A stretch of 64,000 nt of DNA from Nocardioides sp. GTDB lineage: Bacteria; Actinomycetota; Actinomycetes; Propionibacteriales; Nocardioidaceae. Made by a program: the position numbers and the translations under genes. Positions 1-8,888 of the stretch are shown piece by piece; within the stretch, counting starts at the first letter, position 1; every line of letters starts with the position of its first letter. Under the pieces are notes generated by a model. That model searched no databases. It was given only the letters and a program-made list of their open reading frames with translations, and had not been told where the DNA came from. The DNA lies in NCBI RefSeq assembly GCF_030150155.1, contig NZ_JASLGR010000036.1, positions 1 through 64,000 on the forward strand, in the 5' to 3' direction.

Positions 1-194
1 ACCGGCTTGCGCCCGATGGCGTCCGAGAGCGGGCCGTGGAAGGGGCTCATCGCTGCGAACGCCAGCATGTAGGTGCTGACCACCCACTGCATCTCCGACG
101 TGCCGACCCCGAACTCGCCGCGCATCTCGGCGAACGCCGGAAACGGTGTGTCGATGCTGAAGGGGCCGAGCATGCTCAGGCTCGCCAACAGCAC
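1..194 (-). CDS. MFS drug-resistance transporter, Bcr/CflA type (5' part only)
   Basis: Only the first 64 codons lie in the window; the gene runs off the left edge. The reading frame starts at a GTG (192-194) and gives LSMLGPFSIDTPFPAF, the typical first membrane helix of Bcr/CflA proton-driven drug exporters. It is followed by WVVSTYMLAFAAMSPFHGPLSDAIGRKP, split here as the second helix and the G-x-L-S-D-x-x-G-R-K loop, which is MFS motif A. No alternative start exists between the groEL terminator and this codon. It follows groEL on the same strand but is separated by a strong terminator, so it probably needs its own promoter or read-through. Substrate unknown. Confidence 0.7.
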   Translation of the reverse strand, partial: MLLASLSMLGPFSIDTPFPAFAEMRGEFGVGTSEMQWVVSTYMLAFAAMSPFHGPLSDAIGRKP

Positions 195-206
195 GAGGAA
201 AACCCA

Positions 207-239
207 GACCCGCCCGGGGCCGATGGCCCCGGGCGGGTC
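207..239 (-). terminator. Rho-independent terminator of groES-groEL
   Basis: A perfect 15-bp GC stem (arm GACCCGCCCGGGGCC) closes a three-base loop and is followed on the minus strand by TGGGTTTTCC. It lies 25 bp after the groEL stop and only 12 bp before the MFS start codon. Confidence 0.85.
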
Positions 240-264
240 CTGAGATGCTTCGTGAGGACTCAGG

Positions 265-1889
<1,625 letters not shown>

Positions 1890-1890
<1 letters not shown>

Positions 1891-2183
1891 CAGCCGATCA
1901 CCGCGAGGATGTCACGAGCCGACAGGATCAGGTACTCGCCACCGGCGTACTTGACCTCGGTGCCGCCGTACTTGCTGTAGATGACCTTGTCACCGACGTT
2001 GACGTCGAGCGGCACGCGGTTGCCGTTGTCGTCGATACGGCCGGGGCCGACAGCGAGGACCTCGCCCTCCTGCGGCTTCTCCTTGGCGGTGTCGGGGATG
2101 ACGAGACCTGACGCGGTGGTCTGCTCGGCCTCGACCTGCTGGATGATGATGCGGTCCTCGAGAGGCTTGATGTTGATCGACAC
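1890..2183 (-). CDS. groES: Co-chaperonin GroES (10 kDa)
   Basis: Heptameric lid of the GroEL chamber. The 97-residue product matches the family length. It shows the N-terminal PLEDRIIIQQ strand, the mobile loop QTTASGLVIPDTAKEKPQ that docks on GroEL, and the C-terminal EYLILSARDILAVI. The start is a GTG at 2181-2183, preceded by AGGAG at 8-nt spacing. It is first gene of the groES-groEL operon and its stop overlaps the groEL ATG. Two CIRCE-type inverted repeats lie upstream. Confidence 0.97.
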
Positions 2184-2224
2184 GGTGCCGACTCCTTCAA
2201 ACGTACGGTTGCTTCACGTTCGGA

Positions 2225-2251
2225 TTGGCACACTCAAGTCGAGAGTGCCAG
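2225..2251 (-). promoter_or_regulatory. Second, degenerate CIRCE operator
   Basis: On the minus strand the arms are CTGGCACTC and GTGTGCCAA with a 9-nt spacer. Each arm matches the CIRCE consensus (TTAGCACTC / GAGTGCTAA) at 7 of 9 bases, with exactly the CIRCE spacing. It lies nearer to groES than the good copy, so a second HrcA dimer could bind here. Confidence 0.6.
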
Positions 2252-2259
2252 TTCCGACG

Positions 2260-2286
2260 TTAGCACTCGCCGGAAGGGAGTGCTAG
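2260..2286. promoter_or_regulatory. CIRCE operator (HrcA binding site)
   Basis: TTAGCACTC, nine spacer bases, then GAGTGCTAG: 17 of 18 arm bases match the CIRCE consensus. HrcA binding here represses groES-groEL until heat stress. The divergent methyltransferase starts 29 bp away and could share the control. Confidence 0.92.
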
Positions 2287-2314
2287 GCACCGGGGAGCCC
2301 GATAGGTTCCCAGA

Positions 2315-3529
2315 GTGGATCTCGACGCGTTCGCCTGGCTGCTCACCTCCCCCGGACAGGCCCTGTTGGCGCGGGCACACGAGCTCTCCTCCGAGGAACC
2401 GCTGCGAGCACAGGCGTTGCTGCGTAAGGAGGCCGAGGCGTCGTACGTCGCCACCGCACTCACCCAGGTCGAGCTGCGCCGTCGCGGCGAGGCCAAGTTC
2501 GGCGCCCTGGCCGCGTCGATGTACTTCACTCCCGACGGTCTGGAGCAGGCCACCCGCCTGGCCGTGGCCTCCCACCGCGCCGCACGCCTGGCCGCCTTCG
2601 AGGCCGCCTCGGTGATCGACCTGGGCTGCGGCATCGGCGGCGACCTGATCGCCTCGGCGCGGGCCGGACTCGTGGTCGCCGGCGTCGACCTCGATCCCGA
2701 GCGGGTCGCCGTGGCGGCAGCCAACCTGGAGGCGCTGGGCCTGCCCGGGGCCGTCAGCCAGGCCGATGCGACGGCGGTGGACCACTCCCCCTTCGCCGTG
2801 GCCTTCGCCGACCCGGCACGGCGGCGTAACAACACGGGCTCGGCCGGCGGGCGCGGTCGCGGTCGCGAGCTTGCCACCGACGGCTGGACGCCGCCGTGGG
2901 ACTGGGTGTCGACACTGTTCGCGCGCGATGCGTGCGTGAAGGTGGCGCCCGGGATCGACCACGCGTTGGTGCCCGACGACGTCGAGGGCGAGTGGGTCAG
3001 CGACGGCGGCGACGTCAAGGAGGCGGCGCTGTGGGCCGGGCGTCTGGCGACGGTACGCCGTCGGGCGACCGTGATCCGCGACGGCGGCCTGGCCACCCTG
3101 ACCGACGAGGACGACCCGCTGGCCGTCGGTGACGTCGCCGCCCGGGCCGGCCTGGTCCGTGACGTCGGCGAGTTCCTCTACGAGCCCGACGGTGCCGTGA
3201 TCCGGGCGGGCCTGGTCTCGGCCGTCGCGGCCGGGGTCTCGGGTGGCCTGGTCGACGAGCACATCGCGTACGTCACCTCCGACGCGGCCTACACGACGCC
3301 GTTCGCCGCCGGGTTCCGCGTGCTGGAGGAGCTGCCGTACCGGGAGAAGCAGCTCCGCGCGGCTCTGCGCGAACGCGGCGTCGGGCGGCTCACGATCAAG
3401 AAGCGCGGCGTGGCCGTCGTACCGGAGACGCTGCGGCGCTCGCTGTCGCTGTCGGGGCCGGACGAGGCCACGATCGTGCTGACCCGGATCGCCGGCGAGG
3501 GTCGGTGCCTGCTGGTCTCGCCGCTCTGA
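2315..3529 (+). CDS. Class I SAM-dependent methyltransferase with THUMP-like domain
   Basis: The 404-residue protein has an alpha-helical N-terminal region, then a Rossmann methyltransferase core with VIDLGCGIGGD (SAM motif I, about residue 100), VAGVDLDPERVAVA (motif II acidic residue) and AFADPARRR, the post-catalytic segment. The C-terminal part (about 320-400: EELPYREKQL, GRLTIKKRGV) matches the THUMP-like domain found in actinobacterial proteins of this kind. A nucleic-acid (RNA) substrate is likely from the domain pairing but is not shown. The start is GTG at 2315. It diverges from groES across the CIRCE region. Exact target unknown. Confidence 0.8.
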   Translation: MDLDAFAWLLTSPGQALLARAHELSSEEPLRAQALLRKEAEASYVATALTQVELRRRGEAKFGALAASMYFTPDGLEQATRLAVASHRAARLAAFEAASVIDLGCGIGGDLIASARAGLVVAGVDLDPERVAVAAANLEALGLPGAVSQADATAVDHSPFAVAFADPARRRNNTGSAGGRGRGRELATDGWTPPWDWVSTLFARDACVKVAPGIDHALVPDDVEGEWVSDGGDVKEAALWAGRLATVRRRATVIRDGGLATLTDEDDPLAVGDVAARAGLVRDVGEFLYEPDGAVIRAGLVSAVAAGVSGGLVDEHIAYVTSDAAYTTPFAAGFRVLEELPYREKQLRAALRERGVGRLTIKKRGVAVVPETLRRSLSLSGPDEATIVLTRIAGEGRCLLVSPL

Positions 3530-3665
3530 GGGCTCTCGGCGCTCCGGGGAAGGTCGGGGCCTCGCGGGGCTCTGGGCGCGCTCGGCGCTCGGGGTCTGCC
3601 CTGAGGTCCCCCTGAGTTCACCCGGTTCGGGATAAATGTCAGGGTCCTTTGTCGGTGCTCTCAGG

Positions 3666-3671
3666 TACTTT
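3666..3671 (+). promoter_or_regulatory. Candidate -10 box for a leaderless MMPL transcript
   Basis: TACTTT fits the actinobacterial TANNNT -10 pattern and ends 6 bp before the ATG at 3678. The transcript would start at or next to the start codon. No good Shine-Dalgarno sequence precedes this ATG. Confidence 0.4.
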
Positions 3672-3677
3672 CGTGCC

Positions 3678-5813
3678 ATGTTCGCTGCCCTAGGCCGGCT
3701 GGCCTCCCAACGTCCGTGGTTCGTCATCGCCACCTGGCTGATCCTCGCGGTGCTCATCGCCGCCTTCGCGCCGTCGATGAAGTCGTCGTCGGACCAGTCC
3801 GACTTCCTCCCCCACCACTACGAGTCGATCAAGGCGACCAACCTGCTCAGCGACGCGTTCCCGTCGAAGCAGGACGTCGGCGCCACCGTCGTCTTCGACC
3901 ATGAGGACGGCTCCGCGCTGAGCGCGGCCGACCTCACCAAGATCGACGCGATCGGCAAGGGCCTCAAGCTCGGCTCGGCGTTCAGCTCGGTCGAGGCCAC
4001 CACCGTCTCCCCCGACGCCCAGAAGGCGGCGATCGTCAACATCGATCTCGCCGACGGCGTCACCGGTCAGAAGCAGTCCGACCTCGACCAGGTCAAGACG
4101 CTGCGCGACGACCTGGCCTCGGCGGTCAAGGGCACCGACCTGCGCGTCGGTGTGACGGGGTCGCTGGCCCAGTCCTACGACCAGTCGCAGTCGGGCAAGA
4201 ACGCCGAGGCGATCGTCATGCTGGCCACCATCCTGCTCATCATCGTGCTGCTGGGCTGGATCTTCAGGAGCGTGCTCGCGGCGGTGACCCCGATCGTGAT
4301 CGTGATCGTGGCGTTCATCATCGCCCACGGCCTGATCGCGATCAGCACCCATGCCTTCAACCTCCAGGCCGATGACTCCCTCAACGTCATCCTCGGCGTG
4401 GTCCTGTTCGGCATCGGCACCGACTACTTCCTGTTCTTCCTCTTCCGGTTCCGCGAGATGCGTCGTGGCGGGGCCGACCACAAGAGCGCCGTCACCGCCG
4501 CTGTAGAGCGGGCCGGCGAGGCGATCGCCTCGGCCGGTGGCGTCGTCGTGGTCGCGTTCCTCACCCTGACGCTCTCCTCGCTGGGCATGTTCAAGTCGAT
4601 GGGCCCGGCGCTCGCGATCGCGGTCGCCACCATGCTGCTGGCCGCGCTCACCCTGGTCCCAGCGGTCGTCACCGTGCTCGGCCGGGCCGTCTTCTGGCCC
4701 TCGAAGAAGTGGCAGAACGAGCCGACCGGCACGGGCTTCGCCCGGCTCGGCACCTCCGTCGGCAAGAACCCGGGTCGCTACGCCGCCGTGGCCGGTGCGG
4801 TCCTGGTGCTGCTCTCCATCGCGGCACTGAACTTCAAGCCGCTCTTCAACCTCTCCGAGACCAACTCCTCGCAGGCGATCGAGTCGGTCGTGACGCAGAA
4901 GCGGATGGAGGACAAGGGCTTCAGCGCCGGTGCCACCCAGCCGACGATCGTCGTGCTGCACTCCGACAAGGGCGCGCTGACCCAGGCGCAGCTGAGCGAG
5001 TTCGGTGCCGCCCTGGCGAAGGTCCCCGACGCCGCCCTGGCGACCGCCGGTGCCGGTGCCCCGGCCGTCACCGCCTCGCCGACCGACCCGTCGACGGCGA
5101 TCGCGCAGCTGCTGCTCAAGAGCGACCCGTCCTCGGACGCCGCGATCGCCTCGATCAAGGACGCCATCCGTCCTGCCGTGCACGCGGCGGCACCGGCCGG
5201 GACGCAGGCCTATGTCGGCGGTCTGACCTCGGTCTTCGTCGACTTCAAGGCGGCGATGGAGCGCGACTACAAGGTCGTCTTCCCGGTCGCGGCGCTGATC
5301 ACCCTGCTCATCCTGATGCTGGTGCTGCGCTCGCTGGTCGCGCCGTGGTACCTGATGATCTCGGTGGGACTCGGCTTCAGCGCCACCCTGGGCTCGGCCA
5401 CGCTGGTCTTCCAGACCATCAAGGGTGACGACGGCCTCGTCTTCATGCTGCCGATCCTGATCTACCTCTTCGTGGTGGCGTTGGGCACCGACTACAACAT
5501 CCTGATGGTGACCCGACTACGCGAGGAGGCACGCGAGGGCAAGGGCCCGCGCGACGCCGCGGCCTGGGCGATCCGCCACACCGGCCCGACGATCGCCTCG
5601 GCTGGTGTCATCCTGGCCGGCACGTTCGCCGCCCTGATGCTCGGCGGCAACTCGTTCCTGGTCACGATGGGCTTCTCGGTGGCCTTCGGCATCTGCCTGG
5701 CGGCCGGGGTGATGGCGATGTTCCTGACCCCGGGCCTCACTGCCCTGATCGGGCACGCCGCCTGGTGGCCCGGCCACGGTGACCGTGCCACGCACGAGGA
5801 GCTGTCAGCCTGA
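3678..5813 (+). CDS. MMPL-family RND transporter
   Basis: Membrane exporter of the MmpL branch of the RND superfamily, 711 residues from the ATG at 3678 (an in-frame ATG at 3636 would add 14 residues). The architecture is the expected two-fold repeat: a first membrane helix RPWFVIATWLILAVLIAAF, a large extracytoplasmic loop, five or six helices (about 180-355) with the conserved GIGTDYFLFFLFRFREMRRGG motif, then a second helix-loop-helices half ending with GTDYNILMVTRLREEAREG. The two GxDY motifs sit at the proton-relay position. MmpL proteins export lipids, siderophores or drugs; the substrate here is unknown. It stands alone, followed by a terminator and the first 22-bp repeat array. Confidence 0.9.
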   Translation: MFAALGRLASQRPWFVIATWLILAVLIAAFAPSMKSSSDQSDFLPHHYESIKATNLLSDAFPSKQDVGATVVFDHEDGSALSAADLTKIDAIGKGLKLGSAFSSVEATTVSPDAQKAAIVNIDLADGVTGQKQSDLDQVKTLRDDLASAVKGTDLRVGVTGSLAQSYDQSQSGKNAEAIVMLATILLIIVLLGWIFRSVLAAVTPIVIVIVAFIIAHGLIAISTHAFNLQADDSLNVILGVVLFGIGTDYFLFFLFRFREMRRGGADHKSAVTAAVERAGEAIASAGGVVVVAFLTLTLSSLGMFKSMGPALAIAVATMLLAALTLVPAVVTVLGRAVFWPSKKWQNEPTGTGFARLGTSVGKNPGRYAAVAGAVLVLLSIAALNFKPLFNLSETNSSQAIESVVTQKRMEDKGFSAGATQPTIVVLHSDKGALTQAQLSEFGAALAKVPDAALATAGAGAPAVTASPTDPSTAIAQLLLKSDPSSDAAIASIKDAIRPAVHAAAPAGTQAYVGGLTSVFVDFKAAMERDYKVVFPVAALITLLILMLVLRSLVAPWYLMISVGLGFSATLGSATLVFQTIKGDDGLVFMLPILIYLFVVALGTDYNILMVTRLREEAREGKGPRDAAAWAIRHTGPTIASAGVILAGTFAALMLGGNSFLVTMGFSVAFGICLAAGVMAMFLTPGLTALIGHAAWWPGHGDRATHEELSA

Positions 5814-5820
5814 GAGCAAC

Positions 5821-5866
5821 GGCGGCCCCGCCTCGTCCCGCGTCAGCGGGAGGAGGCGGGGCCGCC
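5821..5866 (+). terminator. Terminator after the MMPL gene
   Basis: Inverted repeat with arms GGCGGCCCCGCCTC and GAGGCGGGGCCGCC, plus an inner TCCCGC-GTCA-GCGGGA stem, directly after the MMPL stop. Little T-tract follows. It may also act for tsaD coming the other way. Confidence 0.75.
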
Positions 5867-5876
5867 GCCATTTCGC

Positions 5877-5961
5877 CGACTTCCGGGTTCACCACCGCCG
5901 AGATCCGGGTTCACCACCGCCCAGATCCGGGTTCACCACCGCCCAGATCCGGGTTCACCAC
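5877..5961. repeat. 22-bp tandem repeat array 1 (4 units)
   Basis: Four units with GGGTTCACCAC starting at 5885, 5907, 5929 and 5951, an exact 22-bp period. The first unit begins CGACTTCC (edge type) and the next three AGATCC (inner type). The array fills the space between the MMPL terminator and tsaD, and its last base touches the tsaD stop codon (5962-5964). Related arrays occur at 7681, 23346 and 50711. Confidence 0.95.
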
Positions 5962-7008
5962 TCAGACGAGGACCGACTCGATCGGCTGGGACGAGTCCGC
6001 CGGGAAGTCCAGCACGCTGGGGGTACGCCCCCGCGCCACCATCTCCGAGCCCAGCGCCGCGACCATCGCTCCGTTGTCGGTGCACAGACCCGGACGCGGC
6101 ACCCTGACACGTACGCCGATCTTCGCGGCACGCTCCTCGGCGAGGACCCGGAGGCGCGAGTTGGCCGCGACCCCACCGCCGATCACCAGGTCCTCCACGC
6201 CCTGGGACTGGCAGGCATCGAGCGCCTTGCGGACCAGGATGTCGCACACCGCCTCCTGGAAGCTGGCAGCCACGTCAGCCACCGGCACCGCCTCACCGGC
6301 ACGCTCCTTCGCCTCGACCCAGCGGGCGACTGCGGTCTTGAGGCCGCTGAAGGAGAAGTCGAACCGGTGCCGCTCCAGGTCACGCTTGGTGCTCAGGCCC
6401 CGGGGGAAGTCGATGGCGATGGACGACCCGCTGACCGCCGTACGGTCGATGATGGGGCCGCCGGGGAATCCGAGGCCGAGCAGGCGAGCGACCTTGTCGA
6501 AGGCCTCCCCCGCAGCGTCGTCGATGGTGGCCCCCATCGGGGTCACGCCGACGGTCAGGTCGGTGACCTTGAGCAGGGAGGAGTGGCCGCCGGAGACCAG
6601 CATCGCGATCGACGGCTCGGGCAGGGCGCCGTGCTCGAGCTGGTCGACGGCTACGTGGGCGGCGAGGTGGTTGACGCCGTAGATCGGCTTGCCGGTCGCG
6701 AGCGCGAGCGACTTCGCGGCGGCGACGCCGACCAGCAGCGCTCCGGCCAGGCCGGGGCCGGCCGTGACGGCGAACGCGTCGACGTCGGCGAGGGTGATCC
6801 CGGCAGTGGCGCAGGCCCGCTCGATGGTCGGCACCATCGCCTCGAGGTGGGCCCGACTGGCCACCTCGGGCACCACGCCACCGAAGCGCGCGTGCTGCTC
6901 GACGCTGCTGGCCACGGCATCGGCGAGCAGCGTGTGCCCCCGCACGATGCCGACGCCGGTCTCATCACACGAGGTTTCGAGTCCGAGCACGAGCGGTTCG
7001 TCAGTCAC
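5962..7008 (-). CDS. tsaD: tRNA N6-threonylcarbamoyladenosine transferase TsaD
   Basis: Transfers the threonylcarbamoyl group to A37 of ANN-decoding tRNAs, working with TsaB and TsaE. The 348-residue ASKHA protein starts LVLGLETSCDETGVGIV. It carries the metal-binding histidines in GVNHLAAH (about residue 112), SGGHSSLL (about 137) and the nucleotide-site segment VIGGGVAANSRLR (about 275). The start is GTG (7006-7008). It lies 95 bp after the SnoaL-like gene, a gap where GACAAT sits 6 nt before the GTG and could be a weak extra -10 box. It is the last gene of the t6A group here. Confidence 0.97.
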   Translation of the reverse strand: MTDEPLVLGLETSCDETGVGIVRGHTLLADAVASSVEQHARFGGVVPEVASRAHLEAMVPTIERACATAGITLADVDAFAVTAGPGLAGALLVGVAAAKSLALATGKPIYGVNHLAAHVAVDQLEHGALPEPSIAMLVSGGHSSLLKVTDLTVGVTPMGATIDDAAGEAFDKVARLLGLGFPGGPIIDRTAVSGSSIAIDFPRGLSTKRDLERHRFDFSFSGLKTAVARWVEAKERAGEAVPVADVAASFQEAVCDILVRKALDACQSQGVEDLVIGGGVAANSRLRVLAEERAAKIGVRVRVPRPGLCTDNGAMVAALGSEMVARGRTPSVLDFPADSSQPIESVLV

Positions 7009-7103
7009 GACGCCATTGTCTCAGGTGTCGCCGCGCGCGCCAGCGACGGTGCGAGCCGCCGTTCGGTGCGTCACACCCGAGCCGACCGCCGCACGGGCCC
7101 GGT

Positions 7104-7571
7104 TCAGCCGCGACCGATCTGGCGGTGCGCCAGCACCCAGCCGTCGGTCGTGTGCACGAAGCGGTCACGGTAGACCCCCGTGCTGCGCAGCACGGGGGTG
7201 GTGTCGACGTCGCTGTAGAAGTGCCAGTACGCGACGCCGTACGCCTCACCGGCCCCGTCAGCCCCGGGCGTCACGGCGATGTTGGTCAGCACGTGCCAGG
7301 TGGCTGTGCCCGGCCCCTGGATTCCAGCCGTACGCCGCTCACGCGCTCCCGCCAGCACATCCTCGCGCCCACGGCGTACCTGTTGAGCGATGGCCGCTCC
7401 GGGTGAGTGCGGCATCTCCCAGATCAGGTCGGTGTGGAGCAGCGCGCCGTACTCCTCCAGCGTGCCGTAGTCGGCCGCCTGGGCCAGGCGCGCGTAGAGG
7501 TTCTGGATCTGGGTGATCACGGACGCCGCGGAGTCGGCGCAGCCACAGTGTTGGCCTTCGGGTGTGGGCAT
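7104..7571 (-). CDS. SnoaL-like / NTF2-fold protein
   Basis: A 155-residue protein whose ATG (7569-7571) is preceded by AGGAG at 6-nt spacing. The sequence ITQIQNLYARLAQAADYG, HTDLIWEMPHSPG, TWHVLTNIAV and DRFVHTTDGWVLAHRQI is the order of strands and helices seen in SnoaL_4-type NTF2-fold enzymes and binding proteins. Short Cys-containing N-terminal peptide GQHCGCADSA is unusual. It separates rimI from tsaD, genes that are usually adjacent, and a repeat array lies just upstream, so it may be an insertion into the t6A operon. Substrate unknown; catalytic activity not inferable. Confidence 0.75.
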   Translation of the reverse strand: MPTPEGQHCGCADSAASVITQIQNLYARLAQAADYGTLEEYGALLHTDLIWEMPHSPGAAIAQQVRRGREDVLAGARERRTAGIQGPGTATWHVLTNIAVTPGADGAGEAYGVAYWHFYSDVDTTPVLRSTGVYRDRFVHTTDGWVLAHRQIGRG

Positions 7572-7680
7572 GGTCGCTCCTGCGCGGATCGCTCGCCGCG
7601 GGCTGTCCGTGGCAGGCCCAGGGTCGGGTCTGTTCGGGAGGTCACGCAAAGACCGGATCCGCCCAGTGAGAGCGCGCCGA

Positions 7681-7790
7681 CCGTGGTGAACCCGGAAGTC
7701 GCCGGTGGCGAACCCGGAACTCGACCGTGACGAACCCGGAACTCGACCGTGGCGAACCCGGATCTCGGCGGTGGTTAACCCGGAAGTCGG
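7681..7790. repeat. 22-bp tandem repeat array 2 (5 units)
   Basis: Five units with the AACCC core starting every 22 bp (7689 to 7777). Inner units are more divergent than in the other arrays (GGCGAACCCGGAACTCGACC and GTGACGAACCC variants), which suggests an older array. The last unit carries GGTTAACC instead of GGTGAACC, and this change supplies the TAA stop of rimI. Confidence 0.93.
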
Positions 7791-8233
7791 CGCTCGAGGA
7801 CGATCCCGGTCGCCCCGTCGGCGTAGTACCGCTCGCGCCGGTCGATCTCCACGAAGCCCTCGTCGAGATAGAGCCCGAGGGCGGGAGCGTTCTCCTCCCG
7901 GACCTCCAGCAGCATCCGCTCGGCGCCCTCCTCGGCGGCCAGGGCCAGCACCGCGTGCAGCACCTGCCGCGCCAGGCCCCGACGACGGTACGCCGGCGAG
8001 ATCGCGATCCGCTGGAGCTCGGCGTCCTCGAACAGGATCGAGACGATCGCGTGGCCGACCACGACGGCGTCGTACTCGCAGGCCAGCAGCCGCACCGTAG
8101 GCAGCTGCCCCGCGACGACGGCGTCGAGGTACTCAGGGGTCCAGGCGTCACCGGGGAACGACTCCAGCTCGGAGTCGGCGACGGCGGCCACGTCCTCGGG
8201 CGTGGCCGGGCGGATCAGGGCCGCGGCGACCAT
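7775..8233 (-). CDS. rimI: Ribosomal-protein-alanine N-acetyltransferase RimI-like
   Basis: GNAT acetyltransferase of 152 residues, the normal RimI size, starting MVAAALIRPATPEDVAAV. The acetyl-CoA pyrophosphate loop YRRRGLARQVLHAVL (Q/R-x-x-G-x-A type) is near residue 85, followed by EVREENAPALGLYLDEGF, the RimI-characteristic E-V-R-x-x-N-x-A-x-x-L-Y segment. Family role: N-terminal acetylation of S18 and similar substrates. It lies between tsaB and the SnoaL-like gene. Its last residues RLPG and the stop are encoded inside a 22-bp repeat unit, so the original C-terminus may have been replaced. Confidence 0.93.
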   Translation of the reverse strand: MVAAALIRPATPEDVAAVADSELESFPGDAWTPEYLDAVVAGQLPTVRLLACEYDAVVVGHAIVSILFEDAELQRIAISPAYRRRGLARQVLHAVLALAAEEGAERMLLEVREENAPALGLYLDEGFVEIDRRERYYADGATGIVLERRLPG

Positions 8234-8237
8234 CGGG

Positions 8238-8888
8238 CTACGTCGCGGGGCTCGCGGGGCTCGCGGGGCTCGCGGGGCCGAACGCGTCGGGACGGCGCAG
8301 GTACAGCGGCTCGGGGGCGAGCACCTCGAAGCGCCCGTCGACCAGACCGCGGGCCAGCCAGCCGGCGGAGGGACGCACCGGGCCGGCGGACTCGGGGAAC
8401 GCCGCCGGGTACAGCACCGTGCCCTCACCGACGGTGACGATGTGGTTGTGCAGGGTCGCGGGGCGGTCGACGATCGGGCCGGTGAAGCGGTCACCGAACG
8501 GCCCGTAGGTGGCGAAGTAGACCTCCTTGCGCCGTGCATCGGTGGCGACCTGGAACGGCCCGGAGACAGCACCGGTCGAGGCCGCCTCCAACGCCAGGAT
8601 GTCGAGGGTGCAGACCCCGTCGACCGGGATCCCGAGCGCGAAGCCCATCGTCCGGGCGGTGACCAGGCCGACCCGCAGGCCGGTGAACGGCCCCGGTCCG
8701 ACGCCGACCCCGATCCGGGTCAGGTCGCCCGGGGCGATCCCGGCACGTTCCAACACCGAGGCGATCAGCGGCGCGAGCAGCTCACCGTGCTTCATCGACT
8801 TCTCGGAGATCTCCTCGACGACCACGTCAGTGCCGTCGTGGAGCGCCACACTCACCTGCGGTGTGGCTGTATCAAAGCTCAGCAGCAT
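8238..8888 (-). CDS. tsaB: tRNA threonylcarbamoyladenosine complex dimerisation subunit TsaB
   Basis: TsaD paralogue that dimerises with TsaD and is essential for t6A formation; it is not itself catalytic. About 216 residues from the ATG at 8886-8888, chosen over an in-frame GTG at 8894 because GGAG lies 9 nt upstream. Landmarks: LLSFDTATPQVSVAL at the N-terminus and GVGVGPGPFTGLRVGLVTARTM (split motif GxGPGxFTGxRxG) near 65-85. The C-terminus FGPASPASPASPAT comes from a 9-bp tandem repeat. Overlaps tsaE by 17 bp upstream and is 4 bp from rimI downstream. Confidence 0.95.
   Translation of the reverse strand: MLLSFDTATPQVSVALHDGTDVVVEEISEKSMKHGELLAPLIASVLERAGIAPGDLTRIGVGVGPGPFTGLRVGLVTARTMGFALGIPVDGVCTLDILALEAASTGAVSGPFQVATDARRKEVYFATYGPFGDRFTGPIVDRPATLHNHIVTVGEGTVLYPAAFPESAGPVRPSAGWLARGLVDGRFEVLAPEPLYLRRPDAFGPASPASPASPAT
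8244..8279. repeat. 9-bp tandem repeat inside the tsaB 3' end
   Basis: CGCGGGGCT repeated three times, with a fourth copy ending in CC. It encodes the Ala-Ser-Pro repeats at the TsaB C-terminus and is a likely site of length variation between strains. Confidence 0.9.

Noticed and set aside
207..239. The hairpin before the MFS gene as a riboswitch
   Set aside because: It is a simple perfect stem with a T-run positioned after groEL; no aptamer-like structure.
5877..5961. The 22-bp arrays as CRISPR
   Set aside because: Units follow each other directly with no unique spacers, arrays have only 4-5 copies, and no cas genes are present.
5779..7173. Open frames across the arrays encoding peptides such as FRVHHRRDPGSPP
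   Set aside because: They come from the 22-bp repeat read through three frames plus antisense sequence of tsaD; no ribosome site or family match.
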